DNA from: Helicobacter suis
GTDB lineage: Bacteria > Campylobacterota > Campylobacteria > Campylobacterales > Helicobacteraceae
DNA: 41,223 bases
NCBI RefSeq assembly: GCF_902196135.1
Contig: NZ_CABIKE010000013.1
Coordinates: 1 to 41,223, forward strand
Direction of reading: 5' to 3'
This document shows positions 9,112-17,197 of the stretch, in pieces. The notes beneath the pieces are model-generated. The model was given only the letters and a program-made list of their open reading frames with translations. It did not search any database and was not told the origin of the DNA. The translations under genes and the position numbers were made by a program. How positions within the stretch are numbered: position 1 is the first letter of the stretch; every line of letters starts with the position of its first letter.

Positions 9112-10158
9112 TTATACATCCTTGAGGATGCGGATTTCAAAGGTTTTTGTAGGGGTGTCTAAAAGTGTGATTTGCCCCCCGTGTGCTTCTACCACCTGCA
9201 AAGAAAGCGCTAAACCTAGCCCATTGCCCTTTAACTTGGTGGTTTCAAAGGGTTCAAAGAGCAACTCTTTATCTACAACTTCCTTACCATCATCTTTAAT
9301 ATGAAAAACCACCCACTCCCCCTCCTCAAACGCCACCACTTCCACATGCCCCTCTTCGGCGCTGCCCTCTTCAATGGCATCTATAGCGTTATAAAGGAAA
9401 TTTTGCAGGGCAATACTGAGTAAACTTAAATCATAAGAGACAATGAGGGGTGTGATCTGGGTTTTAAGGGTGATGTCTTTAGTATAGCTATACTGGTTAA
9501 GCGCTTCTTTGATTTCATCTTCTAGTAAGGAAAGGCTTTGGGGGATTTTATTAGCCTGCACACCCTTAGAAAAAAGCAAAGTCGCCTTAATGATGCGCTC
9601 CACTCGCCACAGCGATCGCTGTAACTCAAAAACAATAGGCTTAGTTTTTTCCTCTACTTTTTTGAGTAAAACAGAGGTGAGTAGAGAAATAGAGCCTACG
9701 GGGTTTCGGATTTCATGGGCTAAATGGGCTGAAATTTTGCCCATAGAGATGAGTCGCTCTTGGCGCTTTTGTTTGGTGATGTCTGTAGCGGTGATGATTT
9801 CCTTGCCCTGAATTTTATTATTCTGAAAGAGATAATTCTTACCTCCATGTTCAATCTCGCTATTAAACCCTACAGATCTTGCCTTTTCAAACACTTCTTG
9901 GCTTTCTATAGCCTTGCTGTTTTTATAAAAGAAGCTTTTATTTTCATTAAGTACCCAAATAGCTTGGGGTAAAATCTCAATCACCCACTCATAAAGCGCT
10001 TTATAATCTTTAAATTCTTTCTCAACCTTATAACTTTGCAAAATAAACTCATTAAGCAGGCGTAAAAGCTCTTGGCGATCTTGTATTTCAATCCCATCTA
10101 GGATTTTTTGATCTAATCCCTCCCCTGATTCAAATTCTAAAGTGTTCTTTTTACTCAC
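9112..10158 (-). CDS. flgS: Flagellar sensor histidine kinase FlgS
   Basis: FlgS is the cytoplasmic kinase that phosphorylates FlgR to switch on RpoN-dependent flagellar genes. The 348-residue protein has no membrane segment. An N-terminal coiled region (about 25-55) is followed by a PAS-like segment (55-128), the H-box with His148 in [10 protein letters not shown], an N-box in NAIDAIEE, and G boxes in IKDDGK and GNGLGLALS. It overlaps the upstream flgJ-like gene by 4 bases, and flgI lies before that, so a kinase and two structural genes share one unit. The response regulator FlgR is not in this window. The order flgI-flgJ-flgS-napA matches H. pylori. Confidence 0.93.
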   Translation of the reverse strand: MSKKNTLEFESGEGLDQKILDGIEIQDRQELLRLLNEFILQSYKVEKEFKDYKALYEWVIEILPQAIWVLNENKSFFYKNSKAIESQEVFEKARSVGFNSEIEHGGKNYLFQNNKIQGKEIITATDITKQKRQERLISMGKISAHLAHEIRNPVGSISLLTSVLLKKVEEKTKPIVFELQRSLWRVERIIKATLLFSKGVQANKIPQSLSLLEDEIKEALNQYSYTKDITLKTQITPLIVSYDLSLLSIALQNFLYNAIDAIEEGSAEEGHVEVVAFEEGEWVVFHIKDDGKEVVDKELLFEPFETTKLKGNGLGLALSLQVVEAHGGQITLLDTPTKTFEIRILKDV

Positions 10159-10466
10159 CCTTTTCTCTGTGCCTCTTGATCTTTAAGAAAGTTAAAGAGC
10201 AATTCGCTATAGCCAAAATGCCCGCTAAGTTGGTTAGAAAGCGATTCTTTATACATAGACTGATAAATCTCGCTTCCGGGTTGCTTTGGATAGAGTGGAT
10301 TATCTAATTTAAGCGCGGTATCTAACATAAACTTTAAAAGCAAGGATTCAAAGGCATCGGTTTGTGCTCTAAGTTGTTGATCGTCGTTTTTTGTGCTTTT
10401 TAACTTCTTGGCATCTAGCTTATTGGCTAAATATTGGTTGTAAATATCTAGGTTATTTTTAATCAT
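10155..10466 (-). CDS. flgJ: Rod-binding protein, FlgJ N-terminal type
   Basis: This 103-residue protein corresponds to the rod-capping half of FlgJ, which helps assemble the flagellar rod in the periplasm. The typical segment is [16 protein letters not shown] followed by [16 protein letters not shown]. The muramidase domain present in the E. coli/Salmonella protein is absent, as usual in Campylobacterota, so the wall must be opened by a separate enzyme. No cleavable signal is seen, in keeping with export by the flagellar system. It overlaps flgI and flgS by 4 bases each. Confidence 0.85.
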   Translation of the reverse strand: MIKNNLDIYNQYLANKLDAKKLKSTKNDDQQLRAQTDAFESLLLKFMLDTALKLDNPLYPKQPGSEIYQSMYKESLSNQLSGHFGYSELLFNFLKDQEAQRKG

Positions 10467-11500
10467 ATGACCTCCATTTCTGCGCTGATGGCCCCGCTTT
10501 TTTTCATTGCCTCTAAAATAGAAACAATGCCCTTAGCATTCACCCCGATTTTTTGTAAAGCCTTAACCACACTTGCTACTGTAGCCTTAGGTGCGCTTAA
10601 AACATTCTCTTTTGTATCAAAAGAAGTTGTGGCATCAAGTTTTTCAATATCCTTTTTAGCCTTGCCTTTTTTAGGTTCAAGAGGTTCTTTTGTAATTTTA
10701 ATCGTAACATCTCCGCTTGTAACCACTACGGGGTGTACCACAATATCCACCCCCGCTACCACCGTGCCAGATTTTTCATCAATGATGATTTTATTTTGCT
10801 GGGTGTAATCAATGTTAATTTCTTGAATCAAGGCTAAAAACTCCACCATTGTCAGCTTAGCAGGCTTTTTTAATTTAATCGTCTTAGGATCGATAGCCAA
10901 AGCTACGGGTTCTTTAAAGGCTTGATTTAAAGTCTCTTGGATTTTCACCGCATTTTTAAAATTAGGCTCTTTAAGGCTTAAAGTCATGTTGTTTTGGCGT
11001 GTCAAATCATAGACTACTTCGCGCTCAATTGTTGCGCCATTAACAATAGTACCTGAAAGCAAATTAGAGGAATTGCCTAAACTTACACTACCCTGCGCGA
11101 TCGCATAAATATTGCCATCAATGGCACTTAGTGGCGTCATCACTAAAACCCCGTGATCGATAGACTTTGCATCGCCAATAGAAGAAATTTGTACATCAAT
11201 TTTATCCCCCTGTCTAGCAAAAGAGGGCAAAGTAGCCGTGATCATCACAGCGGCTACATTTTTAGATTTAATATCATCAGGGGAAACCTTGACATTAACG
11301 CTTTCTAGCATGTTTGCAATAGATTGCATGGTAAATTTAGAGCCAGATTTATCCCCCGTGCCATTTAAACCAATGACAAGCCCATAGCCCACCAACTGGT
11401 TATCGCGCACCCCTACGATATTGGCCACATCTTCAATTTTCTCTGCATGCAAAACCCACAACAGAGATAAAAATAAAAAGCTAAGTTTGTACACTTGCAT
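10463..11500 (-). CDS. flgI: Flagellar P-ring protein FlgI
   Basis: FlgI forms the P ring around the flagellar rod in the peptidoglycan layer. The 345-residue length is normal. Residues 1-19 form a Sec signal peptide (ends VLHAEK). The mature start has the family-like [25 protein letters not shown], and later come the [12 protein letters not shown] and [13 protein letters not shown] motifs. The start codon has only a weak ribosome binding site (CTAGGC) with a TAGAAT box just upstream. It is the first gene of the minus-strand series and is divergent from comB9 across 91 bases. Confidence 0.95.
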   Translation of the reverse strand: MQVYKLSFLFLSLLWVLHAEKIEDVANIVGVRDNQLVGYGLVIGLNGTGDKSGSKFTMQSIANMLESVNVKVSPDDIKSKNVAAVMITATLPSFARQGDKIDVQISSIGDAKSIDHGVLVMTPLSAIDGNIYAIAQGSVSLGNSSNLLSGTIVNGATIEREVVYDLTRQNNMTLSLKEPNFKNAVKIQETLNQAFKEPVALAIDPKTIKLKKPAKLTMVEFLALIQEINIDYTQQNKIIIDEKSGTVVAGVDIVVHPVVVTSGDVTIKITKEPLEPKKGKAKKDIEKLDATTSFDTKENVLSAPKATVASVVKALQKIGVNAKGIVSILEAMKKSGAISAEMEVI

Positions 11501-11559
11501 GCCTAGATTCTACCCAAATATCTTAAAAATATTGCAAGTCGTTACACAGCAAAGTTTGT

Positions 11560-11565
11560 TATAAT
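11560..11565 (+). promoter_or_regulatory. Extended -10 promoter of comB9-comB10
   Basis: A perfect TATAAT preceded by TGT (extended -10, TGnTATAAT) lies 26 bases before the comB9 start in the divergent flgI/comB9 gap. No good -35 box is seen, which is usual in Helicobacter. Confidence 0.75.
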
Positions 11566-11591
11566 GCCTGATTTAGAGAAGTTGGTGTTAG

Positions 11592-12533
11592 ATGTGTTTA
11601 AGGGTTTGGCTTTTGCTTTTCTTAGAGTGTTTATTAGTGGCTGATTCTACTACTCAGCCAGAAGAGGAAGAAGAACCTCCCATTTACTCCATGCAAGATC
11701 TGCATGCCATTCAAGGTAGTTTTTTTAAAAGAGAGCGAGGTGATCTAGACAACACCTTATTTATAGATTATCGCTTAGGCCAAACCCCTAAATTGCGCCT
11801 GCGCTATGCGATGATCACCACTTTGGTTTTTAGCGAACCTATTAGAGAAGTGATTTTGGGCGATAGTGTAGGTTTTAGTACTAAAATGCTAGGCTATGAG
11901 CGCCACCAAAATAGCAATGTTTTGCTTATTAAGCCCCTACAAATTGGCATTGATTCTAACTTAAGCGTGGTGGGTAAGAGTGGTAAAATTTATACTTTTT
12001 ATATCTTTTCAACCACCTTTACAAGCCCTAAACACCCTGTTTTAAATGTCTATATTTCTAATAAACATTTTTTTCAATCTAGCCCAGATCAACCCCTAGC
12101 TAAATTTGAAGAAAAAGAGGTTTTAAAGAACAATATTTTAGAGAGTAAAAAGAACACACCTGATTCTACGCGTTATCTTAAAATTGGTGATGTGAGCAAT
12201 GCCATGTGGATTGATAAAACCCAAATTAAGAGGAATTATAAAGTTTTAGGGAATAGAAAAAGGGCTTGGTTTTGTCTGTGGCTGTGTAGAATTGATACGG
12301 CCAAACTAATCAAACCCTTAGATATTTTTAACGACGCTCACTTTACCTACTTTAAATTTGATCGCAAAGCCTCTCAGGTAAAATTTCCTGTAGCTTATAA
12401 AGTTGTAGATGGGTATGATAACCCCATTAATACCCGCATTGTGGGGGATTATCTCATCGCTGAGGATATTGCCAATAAATGGACTCTTAGAGAGGGCAAA
12501 CTCCATGCCTGTATCCGCCGTATCCGCCCATGA
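11592..12533 (+). CDS. comB9: ComB9, VirB9-like competence component
   Basis: ComB9 belongs to the VirB9/TrbG/CagX family, part of the outer-membrane core of the ComB type IV secretion system that takes up DNA in Helicobacter. The 313-residue protein has a Sec signal (MCLRVWLLLFLECLLVADS), an acidic stretch (EEEEE), an N-terminal domain with DYRLGQTPKLRLRYAMITTLVF, and the C-terminal VirB9 domain shown by FNDAHFTYFKF, a central VVDGYDNPINTRIVGDYLI and the final WTLREGKLHACI. It overlaps comB10 by 4 bases. The other comB genes do not precede it; flgI does. Confidence 0.9.
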   Translation: MCLRVWLLLFLECLLVADSTTQPEEEEEPPIYSMQDLHAIQGSFFKRERGDLDNTLFIDYRLGQTPKLRLRYAMITTLVFSEPIREVILGDSVGFSTKMLGYERHQNSNVLLIKPLQIGIDSNLSVVGKSGKIYTFYIFSTTFTSPKHPVLNVYISNKHFFQSSPDQPLAKFEEKEVLKNNILESKKNTPDSTRYLKIGDVSNAMWIDKTQIKRNYKVLGNRKRAWFCLWLCRIDTAKLIKPLDIFNDAHFTYFKFDRKASQVKFPVAYKVVDGYDNPINTRIVGDYLIAEDIANKWTLREGKLHACIRRIRP

Positions 12534-13639
12534 ATTCTCTTTTTAAAAAGTTGATGATTGGATTTGGTGTGGGTGTAGTGATCATGGCCTCTTCTCTTTG
12601 GTGGCATAAAAAACATGAACAACCGGAAGCCGTTTTAGAAGTAGAAGAGTCTAACTATCCGCTTTCTGATTATTTATTTGTGCCCAAACAACAGCAAAAA
12701 GAAGATCCTAAAGATTCAGAGGATTACAAACGCCTAGAGCACATATTACAAGAAAATGCCAAGCAAATTACAGCCCTAAAAGCACAGCTCAAACAAGCAT
12801 CACAAAAGCCACCGCCTAAAATAACCCCCACGCCCCCACAAGAGCCACAAATAGATAGCACGCAAGATATACTAGCCTCTCGTATTAAAGCCTTTGAAAT
12901 TTCTCAAGATGAACCTAAAGAACAAGAACCCATTTCAGTACTAGATTATGGAGTTGATCATTTTGAAAATCTCAAGGCCAAAGATGTTGCCACCCATGAA
13001 AATAGGCTTTTGCGCACTATCACCGCTGATAAAATGATCCCAGCCTTTCTGATCACGCCCATTAGCTCCCAGTTAGGCGGTAAGGTTATTGCACAGGTAG
13101 AAAGCGATGTATTTGCTAACATGGGCAGGGCTATTTTAATCCCCAAAGGCTCTAAAGTGATAGGCTATTACAACAATAATAATAAAATAGGCGAATACCG
13201 CCTTGATATTGTGTGGACGCGTATCCTCACACCTCAGGGGGTTAATATCATGCTCACCAACGCCAAAGGCGCAGATGTTAAAGGCTATAGCGGATTAGTA
13301 GGTGAGATGATCACGCATAATTTCCAGCGCTATGGCATGCCTCTTTTAGTCTCTACTATTTCTAATGGCCTACTCATCGCGCTTACCTCAGCTATTGCTA
13401 ATAAAACAGGTAAAAATAATTTCTTTGGCGATTATCTTTTAATGCAAATGACGCGCCAAACAGGCATGGGATTAAACCAAATTATAGCCCAGATTCTAAG
13501 AGATAAAAGCAACCTTAAGCCTATTATTATCATTAGAGAGGGGAGTAGAGTTTTTATCGCGCCTAATTTAGATATTTTCTTTCCCGTGCCTAAAGAAGGC
13601 GAGATATTAGCGCAGTTTTTTACCCATCCGTTGCCTTAG
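12530..13639 (+). CDS. comB10: ComB10, VirB10-like competence component
   Basis: ComB10 is the VirB10/TrbI-type protein that links inner and outer membranes in the ComB DNA-uptake machine. The 369-residue protein has one N-terminal membrane segment (about residues 9-25), a charged coiled and proline-rich periplasmic linker (PPPKITPTPPQEP), and a C-terminal VirB10 domain with AFLITPISSQLGGKVIAQVESDV, ILIPKGSKVIGYY and DIVWTRILTPQGVNIML. An RGS-type end (IIIREGSRVFIAPNLDIFF) is also typical. It is translationally coupled to comB9 and followed after 51 bases by the lut operon, which has its own promoter. Confidence 0.92.
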   Translation: MNSLFKKLMIGFGVGVVIMASSLWWHKKHEQPEAVLEVEESNYPLSDYLFVPKQQQKEDPKDSEDYKRLEHILQENAKQITALKAQLKQASQKPPPKITPTPPQEPQIDSTQDILASRIKAFEISQDEPKEQEPISVLDYGVDHFENLKAKDVATHENRLLRTITADKMIPAFLITPISSQLGGKVIAQVESDVFANMGRAILIPKGSKVIGYYNNNNKIGEYRLDIVWTRILTPQGVNIMLTNAKGADVKGYSGLVGEMITHNFQRYGMPLLVSTISNGLLIALTSAIANKTGKNNFFGDYLLMQMTRQTGMGLNQIIAQILRDKSNLKPIIIIREGSRVFIAPNLDIFFPVPKEGEILAQFFTHPLP

Positions 13640-13645
13640 TTAAGC

Positions 13646-13651
13646 TATAAT
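13646..13651 (+). promoter_or_regulatory. -10 box of the lut operon
   Basis: A perfect TATAAT lies 45 bases before the lutA start, right after the comB10 stop. It is followed by a 5' leader ending in AAAGGAAAC, a good ribosome binding site. Confidence 0.65.
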
Positions 13652-13690
13652 AATTGGCTGATGTTTTTATAGAGAGCGCAAAGGAAACTT

Positions 13691-14428
13691 ATGAAGGTGT
13701 ATTTTTTTGCAACCTGTTTAGGGGGAGCTGTTTTTAGTAAAACGGCGATTAATTGCATTAAACTTTTGCAAAAAGAAGGGGTGGAGGTGATCTTTAAAAA
13801 GGATCAAACTTGTTGTGGGCAACCTAGCTATAACTCAGGCTACTACGATCAAAGTCGTGAGATTATCTTGCACAATGTGGGGCTGTTTAAAGAGGATTAC
13901 CCGGTTATTGTGCCTAGCGGGTCATGTGTGGGCATGATGGCCCATGATTATCTTGAACTCTTTGAAGGGCATAAGGATTATGAGGCGGTTAAAAACTTTT
14001 CCTCTAGGGTCTTTGAGCTTTCAGAATTTCTGGATAAAAAACTAGATATTCACTATAAAGATGTGGGCGCGCCCATTAAAGTTACTTGGCACTCAAATTG
14101 CCATGCCCTGCGGGTTTCTAAAGTAATTGGGAGTGCTAAAAAAATCATCTCCCAGTTAGAAAATGTAGAGTTAGTAGAATTAGAGCGTGAGGAGGAGTGC
14201 TGTGGGTTTGGGGGGACTTTTGCGGTAAAAGAGCCAGAGATTTCTTATGCGATGGTGCAGGAGAAAATTAAGGACATTGAAAGCCGTCAAGTAGATTATA
14301 TTCTCTCAGCCGATGCAGGTTGTTTGCTTAATATTAGCGGGGCGATGGCTAAAATGCAAGCCCGCACAAAAACCATGCACTTTTATGACTTTTTAGCCCA
14401 AAGAGTGGGGATTGGAGATTTAACATGA
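13691..14428 (+). CDS. lutA: L-lactate utilisation protein LutA
   Basis: LutA is an iron-sulfur subunit of the LutABC L-lactate dehydrogenase, which oxidises lactate to pyruvate at the inner face of the membrane. The 245-residue protein has the two cysteine-rich CCG domains: Cys41-Cys42 in TCCGQPSYNSGY and Cys170-Cys171 in ECCGFGGTF, with further cysteines in SGSCVGM and SNCHAL. A strong AAAGGA site precedes the start. It overlaps lutB by 4 bases (ATGA). An H. pylori-like permease gene does not precede it here. Confidence 0.95.
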   Translation: MKVYFFATCLGGAVFSKTAINCIKLLQKEGVEVIFKKDQTCCGQPSYNSGYYDQSREIILHNVGLFKEDYPVIVPSGSCVGMMAHDYLELFEGHKDYEAVKNFSSRVFELSEFLDKKLDIHYKDVGAPIKVTWHSNCHALRVSKVIGSAKKIISQLENVELVELEREEECCGFGGTFAVKEPEISYAMVQEKIKDIESRQVDYILSADAGCLLNISGAMAKMQARTKTMHFYDFLAQRVGIGDLT

Positions 14429-15870
14429 CAGAAGCACATAATGATCAAGCCTATGAAAAAATCATTTCTGAAAATCTAGCTGATACGCAACTGCGCACCA
14501 ATTTACGATCGGCTATGGATACTCTTATTCATAACCGCAAGAATTTATTAGCTAATCGTTATCCACAATGGGAACACCTGCGCCAAATTGGGCAAAATGC
14601 TAAGCTTAAAGTACTAGCTAAGTTAGATCACTATGTACAAACCTTTGAGGAAAAAGCCACTCAAAATGGCTTTATCGTGCACTATGCTAGCACCGCCAAA
14701 GATGCCAATGAGATTATTTATAACCTTGCTAAACAAAAAGGGGTTAGCAAGATTTTAAAGGGCAAATCTATGGCTAGCGAGGAGATCGAGCTGAATCGGT
14801 ATATGCATGAAAGAGGCATTGTCTCTAAAGAAACCGATTTAGGCGAGCTTATTATCCAGCTTATTGATGAGCACCCGGTACACATCGTAGCCCCAGCTAT
14901 TCATAAAAACCGCTACCAAGTGGGGCAAATTTTCCAAGAGAAATTAGGCGCGCCTTTAGAGAGTGAACCAGAAAAGCTAAACGGGATTGCCAGAGAGCAC
15001 ATGCGCGAGGAATTTGAGGGCTTTAAAATGGGGATTTCTGGCGTGAATTTTGCGATTGCCAATGAGGGGGCTATTTGGCTGGTTGAAAACGAGGGCAATG
15101 GGCGCATGTGTACCACAGCCTGTGATATCCATGTGGCAATTTGTGGGATTGAAAAAATGGTAGAGAGCTTTGAGGATGCGGTAACTTTAAATAATTTACT
15201 TTGTCCTAGTGCGGTGGGGGTTTCTGTAACCTGCTATCAAAATATCATCACAGGCCCCAGACAAGAGGGCGAATTAGATGGCCCAAAAGAGGCGCATATT
15301 ATTTTACTTGATCATAACCGCTCTAATATTCTAGCTGATGAAAAGTATTACAAAGCGCTAAGTTGTATCCGTTGTGGGACCTGTTTAAATCACTGCCCAG
15401 TTTATGATAAAATCGGCGGGCATGCGTATTTAGCCACCTATCCCGGACCCATTGGCGTAGTCATCACCCCCCAACTTTTTGGTTTAGACACCTATAGCCA
15501 TATTGCTAATCTTTGTAGTCTGTGTGGGCGCTGTGGGGAGGTGTGCCCGGTGAAAATCCCTTTGCCTGAGCTTATTAGGGATTTGCGGGCTGAAAAAAGC
15601 CATGAGGGGCGGGGTGTGGTGCTTGGTTATCAAAGCACCAAACATAGTAAACTTGAAGAATTAGGCATGAAATTCTTTGCGAAAATGGCTTGTAGTGGGG
15701 ATTTATGGCGGATCTCTTTAAAAATGGCCGGATGGTTTGCCCCACTTGGAAAATGGTTTGGCCATTATACACCCGTGCTTAAAAACTGGCTGAAACACCG
15801 CGAGATGCCTATTGTGCATGCAAATTTACACGCCCAAGTTAAAGCTTTAGAAGGGGTGATTTATGAGTAG
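14425..15870 (+). CDS. lutB: L-lactate utilisation iron-sulfur protein LutB
   Basis: LutB is the large iron-sulfur subunit of LutABC. The 481-residue protein has an N-terminal LUD domain (residues about 60-290, with GKSMASEEIELN and GVNFAIANEGAIWLVENEGNGR) and two 4Fe-4S motifs starting at Cys314 (CIRCGTCLNHCP) and Cys364 (CSLCGRCGEVCP), followed by a C-terminal DUF3390-like tail. Length is as expected. It is coupled to lutA and lutC by short overlaps, so the three subunits are made together. Confidence 0.96.
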   Translation: MTEAHNDQAYEKIISENLADTQLRTNLRSAMDTLIHNRKNLLANRYPQWEHLRQIGQNAKLKVLAKLDHYVQTFEEKATQNGFIVHYASTAKDANEIIYNLAKQKGVSKILKGKSMASEEIELNRYMHERGIVSKETDLGELIIQLIDEHPVHIVAPAIHKNRYQVGQIFQEKLGAPLESEPEKLNGIAREHMREEFEGFKMGISGVNFAIANEGAIWLVENEGNGRMCTTACDIHVAICGIEKMVESFEDAVTLNNLLCPSAVGVSVTCYQNIITGPRQEGELDGPKEAHIILLDHNRSNILADEKYYKALSCIRCGTCLNHCPVYDKIGGHAYLATYPGPIGVVITPQLFGLDTYSHIANLCSLCGRCGEVCPVKIPLPELIRDLRAEKSHEGRGVVLGYQSTKHSKLEELGMKFFAKMACSGDLWRISLKMAGWFAPLGKWFGHYTPVLKNWLKHREMPIVHANLHAQVKALEGVIYE

Positions 15871-16507
15871 TAAACAGGTGGTTTTTGAGCGCATAACTGG
15901 GGCGTTAAAAAGACACAGCATAACACACACAGACATGCCCTTTGAAAACATTCTTTTAGATGCCAAAGAGGATTTGTTAGAGGAGTATAAATACTTCCAA
16001 GAGCTTAACCGCGCTAAACTTACAGATTCTAACCCTGAGAATTTAGCCACCGCTATAAAAGAGGCCTTAAAAGATTTTGCAAGCCAAAAGGTTTTATGCG
16101 CACTGGATTTACCCTGCACTTTAGAACAAATTGATCCGGAAAATCTCTATGAAAAAATTCCTTACAATAAACCAGTAGAGGAATTTAGAGAGGAAATTTT
16201 TAGTATAGACACGGCTATTTTAAAAGCTAGCTGTGGGGTTGCTAATTTGGGAATGGTGGGGGTGGTCTCCTCTGTTGCCTCTCCTCGTCTTATTTCTTTG
16301 ATCACCCTTAAATGTGTTATTTTGCTAGAAAAAAGCCAGATTGTTAAGGATTTAGATCAGGGGATAGGGGTTTTAAAGGCTCAAAAAGAGGGGCGGTTGC
16401 CTACCAATATGCTTTTTATCGGCGGGCCTAGCCGTACAGCTGATATTGAACTTAAAACCGTCTTTGGTGTGCATGGACCTATGGAAGTGCATGTGATCTT
16501 ATACTAA
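15863..16507 (+). CDS. lutC: L-lactate utilisation protein LutC
   Basis: LutC is the third LutABC subunit, a LUD-domain protein without iron-sulfur motifs. At 214 residues it shows the LUD signature in the second half: IDTAILKASCGVANLGMVG, then LPTNMLFIGGPSRTADIE and the end GVHGPMEVHVILY. It overlaps lutB by 8 bases and ends 8 bases before bcp, so bcp may be read from the same promoter. Confidence 0.94.
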   Translation: MSSKQVVFERITGALKRHSITHTDMPFENILLDAKEDLLEEYKYFQELNRAKLTDSNPENLATAIKEALKDFASQKVLCALDLPCTLEQIDPENLYEKIPYNKPVEEFREEIFSIDTAILKASCGVANLGMVGVVSSVASPRLISLITLKCVILLEKSQIVKDLDQGIGVLKAQKEGRLPTNMLFIGGPSRTADIELKTVFGVHGPMEVHVILY

Positions 16508-16515
16508 GGAAAAAC

Positions 16516-16968
16516 ATGCGATTACAAATCAATACCCCCGCCCCCTCTTTTAGCTTGTATAACGCTAACCATGAAAGTGTGAGTTTAAAAGACTTTTTAG
16601 GCAAGTGGGTGGTGCTTTATTTTTACCCTAAAGATAACACCCCAGGTTGTACAGTAGAAGCGCAGGATTTTAGCAGACTCAAGGCAGAATTTGAGGCTAA
16701 GGGAGCGGTTATTTTAGGGATAAGTCCGGATGGGGTGCAAAGCCATTGCCATTTTATAGAATCAGAAAAACTAAGTATTGAATTATTAAGCGATCCTAGT
16801 TTAGAAGTGTTAAAGGCTTATGGGGCTTATGGTATTAAAAGCATGCGTAAGGGGATTGAAGGCGTGATTCGCTCCACTTTTGTGATTGATCCAGAGGGGA
16901 TAATTAAACATGCATTTTATTATGTAAAAGCCAAAGGGCATGCCCAAAAGGTATTGGATTTACTTTAA
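16516..16968 (+). CDS. bcp: Peroxiredoxin Bcp/PrxQ
   Basis: Bcp is a thiol peroxidase that reduces hydrogen peroxide and organic or lipid peroxides using thioredoxin. The 150-residue protein has the peroxidatic Cys45 in DNTPGCTVEAQDF. The resolving cysteine found five residues later in E. coli Bcp is missing (Gln50 stands there). The only other cysteine is Cys78 in SHCHF, which fits the alternative PrxQ arrangement with the resolving cysteine in helix alpha-3. It follows lutC by 8 bases with an AAGGAAAA site, and protects a lactate-respiring cell plausibly from peroxide made by flavins and iron-sulfur proteins. Confidence 0.95.
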   Translation: MRLQINTPAPSFSLYNANHESVSLKDFLGKWVVLYFYPKDNTPGCTVEAQDFSRLKAEFEAKGAVILGISPDGVQSHCHFIESEKLSIELLSDPSLEVLKAYGAYGIKSMRKGIEGVIRSTFVIDPEGIIKHAFYYVKAKGHAQKVLDLL

Positions 16969-16973
16969 TTAAA

Positions 16974-17163
16974 CTTTGATAACCCGCTTAGTAGGCTGGG
17001 TATCCTAAATTTTGTAAAATTTCTATTAGGGCTAAACTTGCAGCGGCCAAATAAGCCTAAGTATTTTTAGCATTTAGGCGCGTTAAACCCAAACTCAGTC
17101 GCACCGCAAGCCTATAAGCTTAACTAAGTTAGATTAAAACATTTAAGCGGGGAGTGTATCAAG
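16974..17163. ncRNA. Rod-forming intergenic segment, possible structured RNA
   Basis: The 229-base gap between the convergent bcp and hldE genes holds no open frame worth naming but has long-range pairing. CCCGCTTA (16983-16990) pairs with TAAGCGGG (17144-17151), and outside it GATA (16978-16981) pairs with TATC (17157-17160). Inside, TAGGCT (16992-16997) can pair with AGCCTA (17109-17114), and GCCTAA (17055-17060) forms a local hairpin with TTAGGC (17074-17079). The 190-base span and rod shape recall 6S-type RNA, but I found no diagnostic sequence, promoter or T-rich terminator, and strand is unknown. Confidence 0.3.
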
Positions 17164-17197
17164 TTCTAATGCCTTGTTGTGTGTTATGAGGCAATGC

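Noticed and set aside
16969-17197. Possible tmRNA or SRP RNA in the bcp/hldE gap.
   Set aside because: No tag-peptide frame, no tRNA-like ends and no SRP GGAAG-type core; only a general structured RNA can be proposed.
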